From Bradyrhizobium sp. NDS-1 (lineage in GTDB: Bacteria; Pseudomonadota; Alphaproteobacteria; Rhizobiales; Xanthobacteraceae), in assembly GCF_032918005.1 (NCBI RefSeq), contig NZ_CP136628.1, positions 3,581,501 to 3,645,500 on the forward strand: a DNA stretch of 64,000 nucleotides. The letters are read 5' to 3'. The position numbers and the translations under genes are program-made. Below are positions 32,918-41,741 of the stretch, piece by piece. Below the pieces are notes generated by a model. It had not been told where the DNA came from, ran no database searches, and was given only the letters and a program-made list of their open reading frames with translations. How positions within the stretch are numbered: position 1 is the stretch's first letter; each line of letters begins with the position of its first letter.

Positions 32918-33631
32918 TCAATGACCGCGCCTCATCCCCTCATCCGCGACCACCTCCGGCGCCATCGCCGCCCATGCGCTCGAGGCGAACTGGCGTCGCC
33001 ACGTCACGACCACCACGGCCGCCGTGGTGACGAACAGCAGCCAGGGGCTGACGAACCAGCCGAGATAGCCGAGTGCGAAGAAGAAGGCGCGCTGGCCGCG
33101 GTTGAAGTGGCGGCCGGCGGATTCGAACAGGCGCGAGGTGCGGATCACATGGGCTTCGGCCTCAAGTGTGTCGCGCTGGTCCGCCGGCGGCATGCCGCCG
33201 AACAGGATCGCGACGTAATTGAACAGGCGATAGGCCCAGGCGAACTTGAAGAAGGCGTAGACGCAGATCAGCACGAGGCCGACGCATTTCAGCTCCCACA
33301 TGGCCGGCGAGGTGCTGAGGTCGATCGGCAGCTTGCTCAGAATCGTGATGGCGTCGTTGGTGGCGTGCAGCAGCGCCAGCGCGCCGCCGAGCGCGAACAG
33401 GCTGGTGGAGGCGAAGAAGGCGGTGCCGTTCTGAAGCGAGGTCATGATCTGCATGTCGACCATGCGGGTGTCGCGGTCGAGCAGGCGGCGCACCCAGACC
33501 TCGCGATAGCGGTTCATGCGCGCCGATAGACTGTCGCGGCCATAGGCCGAATGCTCGAGCGTCAGCGCATAGACCAGCCATTCGATGATGAAGAAGCCGA
33601 CGGCGGCGATGTCGACCCAATGCCTGCTCAT
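32918..33631 (-). CDS. DUF599 family membrane protein
   Basis: 237 aa with about four membrane helices: VDIAAVGFFIIEWLVYALTL at the start, FASTSLFALGGALALLHA, LKCVGLVLICVYAFFKFAWAY and YLGWFVSPWLLFVTTAAVVVV. Motif RYREVWVRRLLDRDTRMVD follows helix 1, as in DUF599 proteins. ATG 33631 has GGAGA 5 nt before it; the upstream extension to 33685 is unnecessary. Function of the family is unknown. Confidence 0.88.
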   Translation of the reverse strand: MSRHWVDIAAVGFFIIEWLVYALTLEHSAYGRDSLSARMNRYREVWVRRLLDRDTRMVDMQIMTSLQNGTAFFASTSLFALGGALALLHATNDAITILSKLPIDLSTSPAMWELKCVGLVLICVYAFFKFAWAYRLFNYVAILFGGMPPADQRDTLEAEAHVIRTSRLFESAGRHFNRGQRAFFFALGYLGWFVSPWLLFVTTAAVVVVTWRRQFASSAWAAMAPEVVADEGMRRGH

Positions 33632-33754
33632 GTCTGTCTCCTGGCGAGGACCGCAACGATTGCCACGCATGGCAGTATGCGGCAACGATTGATTGGCGGC
33701 AGGCGATGGCGTTAAAAGCGGCTCCTCTAAGACGTCTCGGGAAGGACTGACGAC

Positions 33755-34417
33755 ATGGCTGCGTTGAAACTCGCGATCGGCAACAAGAACTACTCGTCAT
33801 GGTCGATGCGGCCCTGGCTCGCGCTGCGCGCCAACGACATCCCGTTCGTGGAGACGCTCATCCCGCTCTACACCGATAATCCCGCGGACAAGGAGCAGAT
33901 CCTGTCCTTCAGCCGCGCCGGCAAGGTGCCGGTCCTGGTCGATGGCGACGTCACGGTGTGGGATTCGCTCGCCATCATCGAATACGTCGCCGAGCGCTAT
34001 CCGGAAGTGAAGCTGTGGCCGGACGACGTCGCCGCGCGCGCGCATGCCCGATCGGTGTGCGCCGAGATGCACTCCGGATTCGTGGCTCTGCGCAACGAAT
34101 GCGGCATGAACCTGCACCGGCCAGTGCGGGCCGTGACGCTGTCCGCGGACGCCAAGGCCAACGTCGCGCGGATCGAGGAGATCTGGCGCGAGTGCCGCAC
34201 GCGCCATGGCGCGGCGGGTCCGTTCCTGTTTGGGCGCTTCGGTGCGGCGGACGCGATGTACGCGCCGGTCGTGCACCGCCTGCGCACCTACGCGATCGAC
34301 GTCGCGCCGGACACCAGGGCCTACATGGAGACGATGATGGCGCTGCCGGCGTTCCAGGAATGGACCCGCGAGGGGCAGGCCGAAACGCTGGTCATTGCAA
34401 AATTCGAGGATGCCTGA
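33755..34417 (+). CDS. Glutathione S-transferase family protein (220 aa)
   Basis: N-terminal thioredoxin-like GST domain (LAIGNKNYSSWSMRPWLALR, with Ser/Tyr near residue 12-16 as candidate glutathione-activating residue; VPVLVDGDVTVWDSLAIIEYV is the glutathione gamma-glutamyl site) and an all-helical C-terminal domain. ATG 33755 follows a GGAAGG site. Probably detoxification or thiol redox; no clue to the substrate. Confidence 0.92.
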   Translation: MAALKLAIGNKNYSSWSMRPWLALRANDIPFVETLIPLYTDNPADKEQILSFSRAGKVPVLVDGDVTVWDSLAIIEYVAERYPEVKLWPDDVAARAHARSVCAEMHSGFVALRNECGMNLHRPVRAVTLSADAKANVARIEEIWRECRTRHGAAGPFLFGRFGAADAMYAPVVHRLRTYAIDVAPDTRAYMETMMALPAFQEWTREGQAETLVIAKFEDA

Positions 34418-34708
34418 TCGTCAGGTCTGACGGAGGCCGCCGCCCGGCGGCCTCACAGTCCAGAAGTGACCGGAGCCGCGGATCAAGTGGGGCTGCGACC
34501 GACCTGCGACACACCGCTCTGAACGCGCGGCGCCGGCGGTATCATCGGCCCGCCGGTTCCATCGCTATCATTCTGAAAAGACTGCGAGATTTGCGTGTTT
34601 GCCATGCGGGCATGGCGCTGGCCAAAACCGCCGGCCGCATGCTATACAGCGCGTGGGTTTCCGGCCGGCCGTCGCAGTGGGACCATGGGCGAGGCAGGCG
34701 TTGTTTGA

Positions 34709-34912
34709 GTGGAGAGGGTGTTGAAGCACAAATTCCCGATTGGAACGCGCGTATTGTTCACGGCCAGCAACGTCGCGCGCCCCGCTGCCAGCGGTTCGTA
34801 TGAGGTCATCCGTCTGCTGCCGACCGACGGCGACGACTGCCAGTACCGGATCAAGAGCTCGACCGAAGCCTTCGAACGCGTCGCGAAGGAAAGCCAGCTC
34901 GCGCTCTCCTAG
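34709..34912 (+). CDS. Small hypothetical protein (67 aa)
   Basis: A compact beta-rich protein: HKFPIGTRVLFTASNVARP, GSYEVIRLLPTDGDDCQYRI, STEAFERVAKESQLALS. Common in Bradyrhizobium-type genomes to my memory; function unknown. GTG 34709 gives 67 residues; TTG 34721 (just before the conserved KHKFPIG) is an alternative start with GGAGAGG close upstream. The 291-bp gap before it shows nothing I can name. Confidence 0.65.
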   Translation: MERVLKHKFPIGTRVLFTASNVARPAASGSYEVIRLLPTDGDDCQYRIKSSTEAFERVAKESQLALS

Positions 34913-35068
34913 AGATCGACGTCATCAGCGCATTCGCGCCTCCTGCGGAATTGTGTCCTGCCGCCGTTAAAAGGCCCGCTTCACCTTCAAAAGGTGAGCC
35001 GGGGCAGTTACCGGCTCGCGGTGCTCGCTTGACCATTCGCTCTCTGCTCGCGTGAGGGGACGTCGCGC

Positions 35069-36061
35069 ATGAACTGGGCATGGGCCACTTCGCTCGACCA
35101 AATCTGGCGCTCGCCGGCCTTTCCGATGTGGATGACGCTGGCCGCTGCCGGATTCTTCGGCTTGATCCTGCTGATCACGCTGCTGCGCGCCGATAGGTCG
35201 GTCGCCAACGGCGCGCTGACCGTGATCACGCTGCTGTCCATCGCGATCGCCGGAGCTGCCACCGTGCGCATCTATGGCCCGGCGGGGCACGACTCCCCGA
35301 CCGAGGCGCGCGCGCAAGGTGCTGTCGTCGCGAGCCTGCCGGCGCTGTCCTGCCTCGACGACCTCGCCGGCGATGCCGTCGCCGTTGGCTGCGAGAGAGC
35401 GCTGTTCGGCTCGCCGGACGCTGCGGCTGCGGCCGTGTCCTACACCGCGGCCCGGATCGACCGGCTGACCGCACTCGGTGATTCCGCGACCGCCGAGAAG
35501 AGCCTGACGGCGGACATGAAGGCCGTGCGCAAGGCGCTGGAGCGCGACCGCTACGGCCTCGTGGCGCAGGTGCTGGTCGCGCGCGACGGCTGCACGCAGT
35601 TCGACTGCGCCGCGTTCCGCGCGCTGACCGACCAGCAGCAGGTCGCCGCCAACATGGAGTCCCACCTCTACGACACGCTGGTCGCGCGCCACGCGCCGAC
35701 CTGGAACGCGCCAGCAGCGGTGCCGCCGATGCCGGCCAATGCGGCACTCGCTGGGCTGCCGCCCTCGATGCCGACGGGCAAGCCGACCAATGCGGAGTTC
35801 CCGAGCGCCTTGTCGACGCCGCCTGTGAGCATCATGAATCCGGAGCCCACTGCGACGACGCGGCAGGCTGCGCCCGCCGCAAACGCAGCGCCGGCGCCGC
35901 GCGCGCCAGCGGCTGCCTCCGCACAAGCACCGGCGCCCGCGGCACCACCGGCCGCGAAGAAACCGCCGGCCCCCAAGGCCGCGCGCGCCCCCGCAGCGCC
36001 GGTTCCGCTCGCGCCGCCGCCGGCCACGGCGGCCGCTCCCGCGGCTGCGGATAACGAGTAG
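35069..36061 (+). CDS. Membrane-anchored hypothetical protein with Ala/Pro-rich tail (330 aa)
   Basis: Two N-terminal membrane helices (MWMTLAAAGFFGLILLITLL and NGALTVITLLSIAIAGAATV), a helical domain of about 140 residues with four cysteines (LSCLDDL, AVGCERALF, DGCTQFDCAAF), and a low-complexity Ala/Pro/Lys tail (about 225-330) that may cross the periplasm or cell wall. No family recognised. ATG 35069 precedes MNWAWATSLDQIW. Envelope location is inference from topology. Confidence 0.75.
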   Translation: MNWAWATSLDQIWRSPAFPMWMTLAAAGFFGLILLITLLRADRSVANGALTVITLLSIAIAGAATVRIYGPAGHDSPTEARAQGAVVASLPALSCLDDLAGDAVAVGCERALFGSPDAAAAAVSYTAARIDRLTALGDSATAEKSLTADMKAVRKALERDRYGLVAQVLVARDGCTQFDCAAFRALTDQQQVAANMESHLYDTLVARHAPTWNAPAAVPPMPANAALAGLPPSMPTGKPTNAEFPSALSTPPVSIMNPEPTATTRQAAPAANAAPAPRAPAAASAQAPAPAAPPAAKKPPAPKAARAPAAPVPLAPPPATAAAPAAADNE

Positions 36062-36103
36062 ATCGGCATTCCAAATGCGGTGCTGCCCGGCTAATGCTTG
36101 GGC

Positions 36104-36544
36104 ATGCCGCTACATCTGATCAAGCTCGCCGTCGGCTGCGACTCCGTCAAGGAATTGAAGGAGTGGATCGCCGAACGGATGCAGACCGCGAAGAAGAAGG
36201 GTCTGCCGCAACATCACATCCACATCACCCGCATGGTGCCCAAGCGCGACGCCGAGATCCTCGCGGGCGGGTCGCTCTATTGGGTGATCAAGGGCGAGAT
36301 TGCCGCGCGCGAAAAGATCATCGGTATCGAGCCGTTCCGGGACAAGGACGGCATCGGGCGTTGCCGCATCGTGATGCAGCCGAAGGTGATCTCGGTGTCG
36401 CCGCGGCCGATGCGCCCGTTCCAGGGCTGGCGCTACCTCACCGACGATTCCGTGCCGTCCGATCTCGGCAAATCCGCCGCCGGCTCGATCGCGGCGATGC
36501 CGGAGCCGATGCGGCGCGAATTGCGCGATCTCGGGCTGCTCTAA
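36104..36544 (+). CDS. DUF1489 family protein
   Basis: 146-residue cytoplasmic protein with the DUF1489 pattern: [20 protein letters not shown], the [12 protein letters not shown] motif, GSLYWVIKG and RPFQGWRYL. Typical of alphaproteobacteria; function unknown, though the basic RMVPKR region suggests nucleic acid or nucleotide contact. ATG 36104 preferred over TTG 36098. Its stop overlaps the convergent panC stop by 4 nt. Confidence 0.88.
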   Translation: MPLHLIKLAVGCDSVKELKEWIAERMQTAKKKGLPQHHIHITRMVPKRDAEILAGGSLYWVIKGEIAAREKIIGIEPFRDKDGIGRCRIVMQPKVISVSPRPMRPFQGWRYLTDDSVPSDLGKSAAGSIAAMPEPMRRELRDLGLL

Positions 36545-37392
36545 ACTCCGATATTGTCGATCAGCCGGGTGTTGCCGAGCTTGGCCGCGACCAGGATCCG
36601 CAAGGGGCCGTCCTCGCGCGAGGCGGCTGGCGCCAGCGTCTCGGCATGGCGGATCTCGTAATAGTCGAGCGCAAAGCCCGCCGCCGTGATCATCTCGGCG
36701 CCGCCGGCCATCGCAGGCGCCACGGCATCGCCGGCCTTGATCCGCTGCGCGCTCGCTTTCATGGCACGGTAGAGGACGGTGGCGGTCTGCCGCTCCTCGG
36801 GCGACAGATAGACGTTGCGCGAGGACATCGCGAGCCCGTCGCGCTCGCGCACCGTGCGGGAGCCGATCACCTTGACGCCGAGGTCGAGGTCGCGCGCCAT
36901 CTGCGTCACCACCCGCAACTGCTGAAAGTCCTTTTCGCCGAAGATCGCGAAGTCCGGCCGGACTTGCGTAAACAGCTTGCCGACGACGGTGGCGACGCCG
37001 CCGAAGAAGTGCGGGCGGAAACGGTCCTCGAGGCCGGCGAGCGCCGGTCCCTCCGGCACGATTCGGGTGGCGAAGCCGCCGGGATACATGGCCTTGACGT
37101 CCGGATGCCAGACGACGTCGACGTCCTCGGCCGCGAGCTTGGCGATGTCGGCCTTCCAGGTGCGCGGATAGGCGCCGAAATCCTCGGTCGGGGCGAACTG
37201 GGTCGGGTTGACGAAGATCGAGACCACGACGCGGCTGGCGCGCCGCTTGGCGAGGCGGACGAGGGACACATGCCCGTCATGAAGGGCCCCCATGGTCGGG
37301 ACCAGTGCGATCGTGGCCTTTCGCTTGCGAAGATTGTCGACGGCGCGGCGCAAGGTCGGGACCGTGCGGACGATCAGGGGGCTTGATGACAT
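36541..37392 (-). CDS. panC: Pantothenate synthetase
   Basis: ATP-dependent condensation of pantoate with beta-alanine, last step of pantothenate synthesis, cytoplasmic. Family motifs: [15 protein letters not shown] (nucleotide-binding HIGH-like His), [19 protein letters not shown] and [12 protein letters not shown]. 283 aa is the usual length when started at ATG 37392 (MSSSPLIVR); the 42 extra residues open upstream are not conserved-looking. panB is not in the window. Confidence 0.95.
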   Translation of the reverse strand: MSSSPLIVRTVPTLRRAVDNLRKRKATIALVPTMGALHDGHVSLVRLAKRRASRVVVSIFVNPTQFAPTEDFGAYPRTWKADIAKLAAEDVDVVWHPDVKAMYPGGFATRIVPEGPALAGLEDRFRPHFFGGVATVVGKLFTQVRPDFAIFGEKDFQQLRVVTQMARDLDLGVKVIGSRTVRERDGLAMSSRNVYLSPEERQTATVLYRAMKASAQRIKAGDAVAPAMAGGAEMITAAGFALDYYEIRHAETLAPAASREDGPLRILVAAKLGNTRLIDNIGV

Positions 37393-37620
37393 CGGGACTC
37401 GGTAGGTTGGGAAGCGGCGCGGCACGATGCGGCGCCCGGGGCGGCTAACCTTAACAAGCAGGGATCGTGGACGCCATGCACCCGGATGCGGCACAGCATT
37501 CTCCGCAAGCTGGCGCACGACATCGCAACATTGTGGGCTGTATCACAGACGAAGATTGGCGCCGCTATTCATGATGGACAACGGCGCAGTACGATTTGCA
37601 TAACCCGTCACGCATTTCAC

Positions 37621-37640
37621 TTGACCGTGGACGCGGTCAA
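37621..37640. promoter_or_regulatory. Perfect 20-bp inverted repeat upstream of mipZ
   Basis: TTGACCG, 6-nt spacer, CGGTCAA; ends 35 bp before ATG 37676. Likely an operator or dimeric-protein site overlapping the promoter or leader. The binding protein is unknown to me; it is not a CtrA (TTAA-N7-TTAA) site. Confidence 0.45.
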
Positions 37641-37675
37641 CTCGAAGATATTCACCAGGGGTGTTGAGGATCGCC

Positions 37676-38599
37676 ATGCTTGTGCAGGCTAGCCAAGGCC
37701 AATCCGGCTCGGCGCATGTGGTCGTGCTCGGCAACGAGAAGGGCGGCTCCGGCAAGTCGACCACCGCCCTGCACATCGCGGTCGCGCTCCTGAAGGCCGG
37801 CCAGCGCGTCGCCACCATCGACCTCGACTGCCGTCAGCAGAGCTTTACCCACTACATCGGCAACCGTTCTGCCTGGGCGCGCCGCACCAAGCTCGACCTC
37901 GAATTGCCGGTACATCGCTGCATCAAGCTCGGCGAGACCATGCAGATCGCCGAGAACGAGAATTCCGAGTTCCAGCAGTTCATGGAGGCGGTCTCGGCAG
38001 TCGAGAGCAGCTTCGACTTCATCGTCATCGACACGCCCGGCACAGACAGTTACCTCATGCGGCTCGCGCACTCGATGGCGGACACGCTGGTCACGCCGAT
38101 CAACGACAGCTTCCTCGATTTCGACGTGCTCGGCACCGTCGATCCCGCGAGCTACGCGGTGACGGGCGAGAGCCACTACGCCGAGATGGTGCGCGACGTC
38201 AGGCGCAAGCGCCGTCAGCTCGACGGTTCGACCACCGACTGGATCGTCGTGCGCAACCGCCTGTCGATGCTCGGCTCCCGCAACAAGCAGCTCGTCGCGG
38301 AGGGGTTGAAGGATCTGTCGCTGCGGCTCGGCTTCCGCTACGTCGACGGCTTCGCCGAACGCGTGGTCTACCGCGAATTTTTCCCGCGCGGCCTCACCGC
38401 CCTCGACGAGATCGACGAGGCCACGCTGGGCATGCGGCCCAATCTCGGCCATCTCACCGCACGCGAAGAGGTGACGAGCCTGCTTCGCCAGCTCAAGCTG
38501 CCGCTCGACGAGCGCGGCCGCCGCCGCGCCGCCAACCGGGCCGAGTGGTTCAACCAGATCGACAAGCCGCTCGAAGTCCACGACATTCTGGGCGCCTGA
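37676..38599 (+). CDS. mipZ: Division plane positioning ATPase MipZ (ParA-like)
   Basis: 307 aa. Deviant Walker A GNEKGGSGKSTT near residue 24, TIDLDCRQQSFTHYIG switch region, IDTPGTDSY Walker B. The insert EFFPRGLTALDEIDE with the TxRA/REE-rich C-terminus matches alphaproteobacterial MipZ rather than ParA or MinD. MipZ forms a bipolar gradient and blocks FtsZ away from midcell. ATG 37676 has GAGG 8 nt upstream; GTG 37661 is an in-frame alternative. A 20-bp dyad lies just upstream. Confidence 0.92.
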   Translation: MLVQASQGQSGSAHVVVLGNEKGGSGKSTTALHIAVALLKAGQRVATIDLDCRQQSFTHYIGNRSAWARRTKLDLELPVHRCIKLGETMQIAENENSEFQQFMEAVSAVESSFDFIVIDTPGTDSYLMRLAHSMADTLVTPINDSFLDFDVLGTVDPASYAVTGESHYAEMVRDVRRKRRQLDGSTTDWIVVRNRLSMLGSRNKQLVAEGLKDLSLRLGFRYVDGFAERVVYREFFPRGLTALDEIDEATLGMRPNLGHLTAREEVTSLLRQLKLPLDERGRRRAANRAEWFNQIDKPLEVHDILGA

Positions 38600-38647
38600 G
38601 GCGGTATAAAGCTACTTTCGACTGGTTTTCAGTGCTGGGTTCATGCT

Positions 38648-38672
38648 GGAACCGTGAGAGCGTTCGGCCGTT
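38648..38672 (+). promoter_or_regulatory. Perfect-match EcfG general-stress promoter
   Basis: GGAAC, 16-nt spacer, CGTT: exact match to the known alphaproteobacterial EcfG consensus. It lies in the 344-bp gap 38600-38943. The nearest downstream start (ATG 38944) is about 270 bp away, so it drives either that gene with a long leader or a small RNA within the gap. No convincing ORF lies in between. Confidence 0.6.
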
Positions 38673-38943
38673 TTTATCCTGCGTTTACCGCGAAATTGAA
38701 CCCGATCGAGACGGATTGCGTCCGATAATGAGCTGCACCTGACGTAGCCACAGAACAACAACGAGGTGCCCAGAAAAGGTGTGCGGCGCACAATGAAAGG
38801 GCGGCCGGTTCACAATATTTGGCCTTCCTGTCACGCGCCTGTGACATATATTAGCGAATAGGCGACCAGAGGACGCAGAGCCTCGGAAGAACACGATTTT
38901 CAACAGGGATTCAGGCCGCAAGAGCCTGAGGCTGAGGACGAAA

Positions 38944-39804
38944 ATGAAGCGTGGAATTGCCGTTCTGGTTTCGGTCAGTGCTCTCTGCGGCATCGCCTAT
39001 TTCACGGCGAGCAAGTGGGCGATCAAGCACGAGACCATCACTTTCTACGACGCTTCGCGCGACAACCGTCCTGTCCCCGTCCAGATCGCGGTGCGACGCG
39101 ACAAGGAAATGCAGGCCAATGCCGGCATGGTTACGCTGCCGGTCGCCGTGATCAATCACGGCAACACTGTCAAGAACACAGAATACGGCTTCCTCGCCAA
39201 CATCTTCGCTGCGCGCGGCTACATGGTCGTGAGCCCGCAGCACGATCTGCCGACCGATCCTCCGATGGTCACCAAGCCTGGTGAGCTCTATGTCGGCCGG
39301 CTGCCGCAGATCCTGCGCGGTGTCGCCAACATCCATCTCGCCATGCAGGAGATGAAGAAGGTTCAGCCCAACGCCGACTACGCCAAGGTGACGATGGTCG
39401 GCCACTCCATGGGCGGCGACATCACGATGTATTTCGCCAAGCAGTATCCGGATGAGGTCAAGAAGGTCGTCACGCTCGACAATCTGCGCGTGCCCTTCGT
39501 CACCGCGGGCAAGTTCAAGATCCTGTCGTTCCGCTCGCAGGATCCGCAGTTCAAGGCTGATGCGGGCGTGCTCCCGACCGACGAGGAATGCGAGAAGGCC
39601 GGTATCCAGGTCGTGAAGACCGAGTTTCAGCACAACGACATGCGTGACACCGGTCCGGACGTCGCCAAGAACTCGATCCAGAGCATGCTCGACAAGTTCC
39701 TGAGCTCGACCGATAGCGAGATCGCACCGGTCGATACGCAAACGTCGCCGCCGAATATTCTCGAGCCCGGCCCGGTTGCGCTGATGGCGCCTGCCAAGGG
39801 CTGA
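38944..39804 (+). CDS. Exported alpha/beta hydrolase (286 aa)
   Basis: N-terminal signal or anchor (GIAVLVSVSALCGIAYFTASK), then alpha/beta-hydrolase fold: oxyanion-region VINHGNTVKN, nucleophile elbow VGHSMGGDI, and a plausible catalytic His in TEFQHNDMRD. Substrate unknown; an esterase or dienelactone-hydrolase-like role is possible. ATG 38944 has GAGG upstream. Preceded by an EcfG promoter and followed by a hairpin. Confidence 0.85.
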   Translation: MKRGIAVLVSVSALCGIAYFTASKWAIKHETITFYDASRDNRPVPVQIAVRRDKEMQANAGMVTLPVAVINHGNTVKNTEYGFLANIFAARGYMVVSPQHDLPTDPPMVTKPGELYVGRLPQILRGVANIHLAMQEMKKVQPNADYAKVTMVGHSMGGDITMYFAKQYPDEVKKVVTLDNLRVPFVTAGKFKILSFRSQDPQFKADAGVLPTDEECEKAGIQVVKTEFQHNDMRDTGPDVAKNSIQSMLDKFLSSTDSEIAPVDTQTSPPNILEPGPVALMAPAKG

Positions 39805-39862
39805 TGCTTGAGGAGCGGGCGGCGTAAGAGCTGCCGTCTCCCTGATCGCCGGTCACGATTGT

Positions 39863-39898
39863 CAAAGCCTCCGCCGGTCGCCGCCCGCGGGGGCTTTG
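39863..39898 (+). terminator. Candidate terminator hairpin after alpha/beta hydrolase gene
   Basis: CAAAGCC-t-CCGC pairs with GCGG-g-GGCTTTG over a short loop. No strong T tract follows on the plus strand, so termination efficiency is doubtful. Confidence 0.45.
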
Positions 39899-39954
39899 CA
39901 CATTGACCGGGCTGCCTGCGCTGACCACATTAGCCGCTCACGCAGGGCCGAGGG

Positions 39955-40704
39955 ATGTCGGGCGAACCCATCAAGCCGAGCCGCGGCGATGCCGTCTCGG
40001 CACACGCAGGCGGCGCGGTGCCGCAGGCCGGAACGTCGACCGCGGAGGACATTGCCGCTTTCGTCGCCAAGGCGCGGGCGCTGTCCCCCCATGCGCCGGG
40101 CGCGAAGGGGCGGCTGATCTTCGCATTGGATGCGACGTTGAGCCGGCAGCCCACCTGGGACATGGCCTGCGCGCTTCAGGCCGACATGTTTCGCGAGACC
40201 GCGGCACTGGGCAGTCTCGATATCCGGCTCGTCTACTATCGAGGCTTGAACGAGTGCCGCGCAACGGGCTGGATCTCCGACAGCACGAGGCTGGCGGCGT
40301 TGATGAGCAAGATCGACTGCCGCGGCGGCGACACCCAGATTGGCAAGGTGCTGAGCGAGGTGCGGCGCGAAGCGATCGCATCGGGCGTGCGCGCCGTCGT
40401 CTTCGTCGGCGATGCCATGGAGGAGAACGTCGACGAGCTCTGCGCCAAGGCCGGCGAGCTCGGCATGCTGAATGTCCCAGTGTTCGTGTTTCAGGAAGGA
40501 CATGACGCGGTCGCCGAGCAGGCCTTCCGCGAGATCGCGCGCCTGACCGGCGGCGCCTGGTGCCGGTTTGATCCGGGCGCGGCGGCGCAGTTGCGCGAGC
40601 TGCTGCGGGCGGCCGCGGCCTATGCCGCCGGCGGACGCGCGGCATTGTTGAAATTGGCGCAGACCGCGAGCGGAGCGGCCAGGCTGATCGGCCAAATGAA
40701 GTAG
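39955..40704 (+). CDS. VWA (von Willebrand factor A) domain protein (249 aa)
   Basis: A cytoplasmic-looking protein with a VWA-type Rossmann fold: strand LIFALDATLSRQ carries a D-x-T-x-S variant of the MIDAS motif, DCRGGDTQIGKVL supplies the Thr loop and VVFVGDAMEEN the Asp strand. The C-terminus is Ala-rich helix. ATG 39955 is followed by a short disordered head. Precedes the membrane J-domain gene by 72 bp, probably the same operon. Function unknown. Confidence 0.82.
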   Translation: MSGEPIKPSRGDAVSAHAGGAVPQAGTSTAEDIAAFVAKARALSPHAPGAKGRLIFALDATLSRQPTWDMACALQADMFRETAALGSLDIRLVYYRGLNECRATGWISDSTRLAALMSKIDCRGGDTQIGKVLSEVRREAIASGVRAVVFVGDAMEENVDELCAKAGELGMLNVPVFVFQEGHDAVAEQAFREIARLTGGAWCRFDPGAAAQLRELLRAAAAYAAGGRAALLKLAQTASGAARLIGQMK

Positions 40705-40776
40705 CACTCAGGCCGTCGCGGCTCGCAGCGGGGCCTTTGCCATGCATTTTGACGCGAGGGTGACTATATTCCGGTC

Positions 40777-41502
40777 ATGACCCTGATCGCCGGCGCTGTC
40801 GCCGTTATCACGCTTTACCTGCTGCTCCAGATGTTCCGCGCCGCCAACCCGGCGGCGTTGGCGCGCGCCATCAGGTTCGGTGGCGGCGTGGTGGCGCTGG
40901 CGGTCGCAGCATTCACGGGCTTGCGGGGCGAGCTGGCTGTGGCGATCCCGCTGGGGATTTTCGGCGCCGGGCTGCTGGGTTGGAAGCCGCTGGCAAACGC
41001 CGGCTTCGGCAATGTCGGCGGGCTGTTCGGCGGCGGTGCTGCACCCGCGTCAGGCCAGGCCTCACGCGTGCGCTCGCAATTCCTGGACATGCGGCTCGAC
41101 CACGACACCGGCCAGCTTGGCGGGCAGATCGTCGCCGGGCCTCACGCCGGGCGCGATCTCGGCGAGTTCGATCTCGCTGGCCTGCTGGCAATGGTCCCGA
41201 CATTCGACGCCGAGAGCGTGGCCCTACTTGAAAGCTATCTGGACCGCCGGTTTCCCGCTTGGCGTCAGAACGCGCAGGGCGATGCGGCAGGGGGGCAGCG
41301 CCGCACGGCGGCGAGCGGCAAAATGACGGCGGAGGAGGCCTATCAGATCCTTGGCCTGCAGCCGGGGGCGGGGCGCGACGACATCAGCCGGGCGCACAAG
41401 TCCCTGATGAAGAAACTCCATCCCGACCAGGGGGGCTCGAACTATCTCGCTGCCCGTGTAAACGAGGCCAAGGATACTCTGCTTCGTACGCATAACGGCT
41501 AA
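40777..41502 (+). CDS. Membrane-anchored DnaJ-domain protein, DjlA/TIM14-like layout (241 aa)
   Basis: Two N-terminal membrane helices (IAGAVAVITLYLLLQMF; FGGGVVALAVAAFTGL and on), a Gly-rich linker, a helical middle, and a C-terminal J domain (about 183-241) with YQILGLQPGAGRDDISRAHK and the HPD motif in KKLHPDQGG. J proteins stimulate DnaK; this one should recruit it to the inner membrane. Domain order matches alphaproteobacterial TIM14-like proteins. Confidence 0.88.
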   Translation: MTLIAGAVAVITLYLLLQMFRAANPAALARAIRFGGGVVALAVAAFTGLRGELAVAIPLGIFGAGLLGWKPLANAGFGNVGGLFGGGAAPASGQASRVRSQFLDMRLDHDTGQLGGQIVAGPHAGRDLGEFDLAGLLAMVPTFDAESVALLESYLDRRFPAWRQNAQGDAAGGQRRTAASGKMTAEEAYQILGLQPGAGRDDISRAHKSLMKKLHPDQGGSNYLAARVNEAKDTLLRTHNG

Positions 41503-41693
41503 CTCCGGCACCACGCTACAAACGCCCGTACCGCGTGAACTCCGCTTGCTCCGTTTGCCGTCGCCCCGATGCCCGCCATTGTCGGCGTGGTCGATCCCTT
41601 GAGGAAAGTTTTAACCGTAATTTATTGACGAGAGGTTGTCGCGGAACAGCCTTGTCATGAACAGCGCCCGTGTGACCGCGCCCCCAAAACGAA

Positions 41694-41720
41694 AAATGCC
41701 CGCGATAAGCGCGGGCATTT
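41694..41720 (-). terminator. Rho-independent terminator of the DD-carboxypeptidase gene
   Basis: An 11-bp perfect stem (AAATGCCCGCG / CGCGGGCATTT) with a 5-nt loop, followed on the minus strand by a T-rich run (TTTTTCGTTTTG). It lies 21 bp after the stop of the minus-strand gene. Confidence 0.85.
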
Positions 41721-41741
41721 CGTCTCGAACGGGGAAGGAGA

